A DNA stretch of 64,000 bases from Bacillales bacterium (GTDB taxonomy: Bacteria; Bacillota; Bacilli; Bacillales; DASSOY01), in NCBI GenBank assembly GCA_035700025.1, contig DASSOY010000072.1, forward strand, positions 174,842 through 238,841, written 5' to 3'. The position numbers and the translations under genes are program-made. The notes beneath the pieces were generated by a model. It worked only from the letters and a program-made list of their open reading frames with translations. It was not told the origin of the DNA and did no database searches. Shown piece by piece: positions 62,354 to 64,000 of this stretch (positions are counted from its first letter, which is position 1; each line of letters begins with the position of its first letter).

Positions 62354-62362
62354 TGCTATAAT
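62354..62362 (+). promoter_or_regulatory. Extended -10 promoter of dnaD-nth
   Basis: TGCTATAAT at 62354-62362, 19 nt before the dnaD ATG. Confidence 0.5.
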
Positions 62363-62380
62363 GAGTCAAGAGGTGTCGAT

Positions 62381-63076
62381 ATGAAACGAGAAAAAATGAT
62401 TGAATGGATGACCGAAGGTCATTTTACCATTCCGAAAGTTTTATTTAACCATTATACCGATATCGGCCTTAATGAGGAAGAATGCATGTTGCTGCTTCAA
62501 GTGCATGCGTTCCAGGCGGAAGGGAACCGTTTCCCGACACCGAAACAGTTGGCGGAAGGCATGACGTTTTCTTCGGAAAAATGCGCATCTTTGCTGCGCG
62601 TATTGATCAAGCAAAAAGGTGTGTTATCGCTGAAACAACATCGGGATGAAACGAACGGTGTATACTCCGACTCGTATTCTTTGGAACCGTTGTGGGAAAA
62701 GCTGTTGTCCTATTATTTTGAAGCGGATCAACCTGCGCAGGCAACTCCGCAAAACGAAGATGTCTTTACTTTGTTTGAAAAAGAATTCGGCCGTCCGATG
62801 TCACCGCTCGAATGCGAATCGATCTCGATGTGGCTTGACGACGACGGACATTCGCCGACCATCATTAAATCAGCTTTAAAAGAGGCGGTCATGGCAGGGA
62901 AGCTGAACTTCCGCTACATTGACCGCATTTTGCTCGAATGGAAAAAGAACGGGATTCGAACGCCGGAGCAGGCGAAACGCTACGGTGAAAACTTCCGACG
63001 CACGAATCGAAATGCTCCGTCGAACGGATCGGATAAAAAAGAGCCGTTCCCGTTTTACAATTGGTTGGAAAAGTAG
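62381..63076 (+). CDS. dnaD: DNA replication initiation protein DnaD
   Basis: 231-aa primosomal protein that remodels DNA at the origin and helps load the replicative helicase. N-terminal winged-helix oligomerisation domain (about 1-110) and C-terminal DnaD domain (about 128-200; FEKEFGRPMSPLECESISMWLDD and FRYIDRILLEWKKNGI with the YxxxIxxxW motif). RBS AAGAGGTG. nth follows after 13 bp. Confidence 0.95.
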   Translation: MKREKMIEWMTEGHFTIPKVLFNHYTDIGLNEEECMLLLQVHAFQAEGNRFPTPKQLAEGMTFSSEKCASLLRVLIKQKGVLSLKQHRDETNGVYSDSYSLEPLWEKLLSYYFEADQPAQATPQNEDVFTLFEKEFGRPMSPLECESISMWLDDDGHSPTIIKSALKEAVMAGKLNFRYIDRILLEWKKNGIRTPEQAKRYGENFRRTNRNAPSNGSDKKEPFPFYNWLEK

Positions 63077-63089
63077 TGAGAGGATCGCC

Positions 63090-63737
63090 ATGTTGAATCG
63101 TACACAAATTCGATATTGTCTTGACGAAATCGCGAGAATGTTTCCGGATGCCGAATGTGAGTTGAAGCACCGCAACCCGCTTGAATTAACGGTTGCCGTC
63201 ATTTTATCAGCGCAATGTACCGATGCGCTCGTAAATAAAGTAACCCCTGGTCTGTTCGCGAAATACAAGCGGCCGGAAGATTATTTGAACGTTCCGCTCG
63301 AGGAGTTGCAGCAAGACATTCGTTCGATCGGCCTTTTCCGTAACAAAGCGAAAAACATTCGCAAAATGTGCCGGCAGCTGATTGAAGAGTATGGCGGGGA
63401 AGTTCCCACGGAACGTGAAGAATTGCTTACATTGGCCGGTGTCGGTCGAAAAACCGCGAACGTGATCGCATCGGTCGCTTTCGGTGTGCCGGCGATCGCT
63501 GTCGATACACACGTGGAAAGGGTTTCGAAACGACTTGGAATCTGCCGATGGAAAGATTCGGTCTTGGAAGTGGAAAAAACATTAATGAAAAAAGTGCCGA
63601 TGGAAGAATGGACCGATACGCACCACCGGCTCATCTTTTTCGGCCGTTACCATTGCAAGGCGCAAGCGCCGAATTGTACGGGATGCCCGTTGCGTGATCT
63701 ATGCCGCGAAGGAAAAAAAAGACTGAAAACGACATAA
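63090..63737 (+). CDS. nth: Endonuclease III
   Basis: 215-aa DNA glycosylase/AP lyase for oxidised pyrimidines. Helix-hairpin-helix LAGVGRKTANVIASVAFG with the catalytic Lys, catalytic Asp in AVDTHVERVSKRLG, and the 4Fe-4S motif CKAQAPNCTGCPLRDLC (Cx6Cx2Cx5C). ATG 63090 after GAGAGGAT. Order dnaD-nth is conserved; ypoC is missing after it. Confidence 0.96.
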   Translation: MLNRTQIRYCLDEIARMFPDAECELKHRNPLELTVAVILSAQCTDALVNKVTPGLFAKYKRPEDYLNVPLEELQQDIRSIGLFRNKAKNIRKMCRQLIEEYGGEVPTEREELLTLAGVGRKTANVIASVAFGVPAIAVDTHVERVSKRLGICRWKDSVLEVEKTLMKKVPMEEWTDTHHRLIFFGRYHCKAQAPNCTGCPLRDLCREGKKRLKTT

Positions 63738-63776
63738 ATTACATCTGAATGATCTATCATTCAGGTGTTTTTTTAT
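63738..63776 (+). terminator. Intrinsic terminator after nth
   Basis: ACATCTGAATGA ... TCATTCAGGTGT stem followed by seven T residues. Confidence 0.9.
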
Positions 63777-63807
63777 GAGTGGCTAACTTCGAATTCACAA
63801 ATGCAAA

Positions 63808-63842
63808 AGGCAAGCGTCCGATCGGTGATCGAACGCTTGCCC
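63808..63842 (-). terminator. Intrinsic terminator of the minus-strand gene
   Basis: GGCAAGCGT ... ACGCTTGCC with inner GATCG pairing. On the minus strand it is followed by TTTTGCATTTG, so it ends the transcript of the gene stopping at 63911. Confidence 0.8.
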
Positions 63843-63910
63843 GACAAGCTGCCTGCCAAATTATCTATCCTGCCTTTTCGGTCGCCGTCGACTCGGCGGG
63901 GGTGTTCATT

Positions 63911-64000
63911 TTATTGTGTTGTTGAGGTTTCGCTCGACTCGGTCTTTTTCTTTTTCTCCGTGCCGGGCAACGCATCGGTCGGCGAATCGGCAGGGACTTC
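63911..64000 (-). CDS. ponA: C-terminal end of a minus-strand protein, probably PonA (partial)
   Basis: The last 29 residues of a frame entering from beyond the right edge: an acidic/Pro/Ser/Thr/Lys low-complexity tail (PGTEKKKKTESSETSTTQ) and TAA. Class A penicillin-binding proteins of bacilli often end in such tails, and in B. subtilis ponA lies next to nth/ypoC. The assignment is by position, not by conserved sequence. Confidence 0.5.
   Translation of the reverse strand, partial: EVPADSPTDALPGTEKKKKTESSETSTTQ

Noticed and set aside
63738..63910. ypoC between nth and ponA
   Set aside because: The interval holds only two terminators and no reading frame of useful length on either strand.
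1..64000. Mobile elements, prophage, CRISPR arrays, tRNA or rRNA genes
   Set aside because: No transposase, integrase, terminal repeats, regularly spaced repeats or cloverleaf sequences were seen; gene order is core chromosomal throughout.

Overview
This 64 kb window is chromosomal core sequence from a spore-forming member of the Bacillaceae with mid-range GC. Gene order closely follows the Bacillus subtilis resDE / ypb / ypf / yph / spoIVA / trp / ypi / ypj / pan / dnaD segment. Evidence for a spore former includes sleB-ypeB, cotJABC, spoIVA, a SpoVIF-like gene, ypjB and prsW. The sequence alone does not fix genus or species. I saw no mobile element, prophage, CRISPR array, tRNA or rRNA gene.

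Layout. 1-2.9 kb: 3' end of resD, resE, and an M23/LysM cell-wall hydrolase. 2.9-10 kb: ppa (minus), the ypbD/ypbE-like/ypbF group, cotJABC (minus), a ypbG-type phosphoesterase, the MecA paralogue ypbH, and gudB. 10-18.6 kb: ypdA, prsW, sleB-ypeB, motI (ypfA), ypfB, cmk-plsC, ypfD, yphA. 18.6-26.2 kb: der-plsY-gpsA, a spoVIF-like gene, yphE-yphF, spoIVA, an acetate-transporter family gene, and hbs. 26.2-31 kb: folE-mtrB, hepS-menH-hepT, ndk, cheR. 31.1-41.8 kb: the aromatic supraoperon aroF-aroB-trpEDCFBA-hisC-tyrA. 42-47.7 kb: an unrecognised gene, ypiA, ypiB, ypiF, and the menaquinol:cytochrome c reductase genes qcrABC. 47.7-58.2 kb: ypjA, ypjB, a YugP-type protease, a YitT-family gene (minus), ypjD, dapB-mgsA-bshA-cca-birA and panBCD. 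58.2-64 kb: a degenerate metallo-beta-lactamase-fold protein, ypmB, aspB, asnS, dnaD, nth, and the 3' end of a minus-strand gene that is ponA by position.

Regulation. The window holds both the TRAP regulator (mtrB) and its expected target. The trp leader has a consensus-like SigA promoter buried in the end of aroB, a run of (G/T)AG triplets, and an intrinsic terminator. panB is preceded by a promoter-leader-terminator unit that fits the published pan RNA motif by position. cmk may have a similar attenuator. Between tyrA and the next gene, a promoter abuts a terminator stem and could produce a roughly 93-nt RNA with a C/U-rich, anti-Shine-Dalgarno-like loop.

Differences from B. subtilis as I remember it: aroH, aroE, bshB1, dinG, ypmA, yphB and ypoC are missing from their usual places. 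plsY, plsC, cotJABC, a GPR1/FUN34/YaaH-family gene, a yugP-like gene and two or three unrecognised genes occupy positions in this otherwise collinear block. I found no clear new multi-gene system. The best leads are the post-tyrA RNA candidate, the metallo-beta-lactamase pseudoenzyme next to panD, the pan and cmk leaders, and the unknown gene in the aroE slot.
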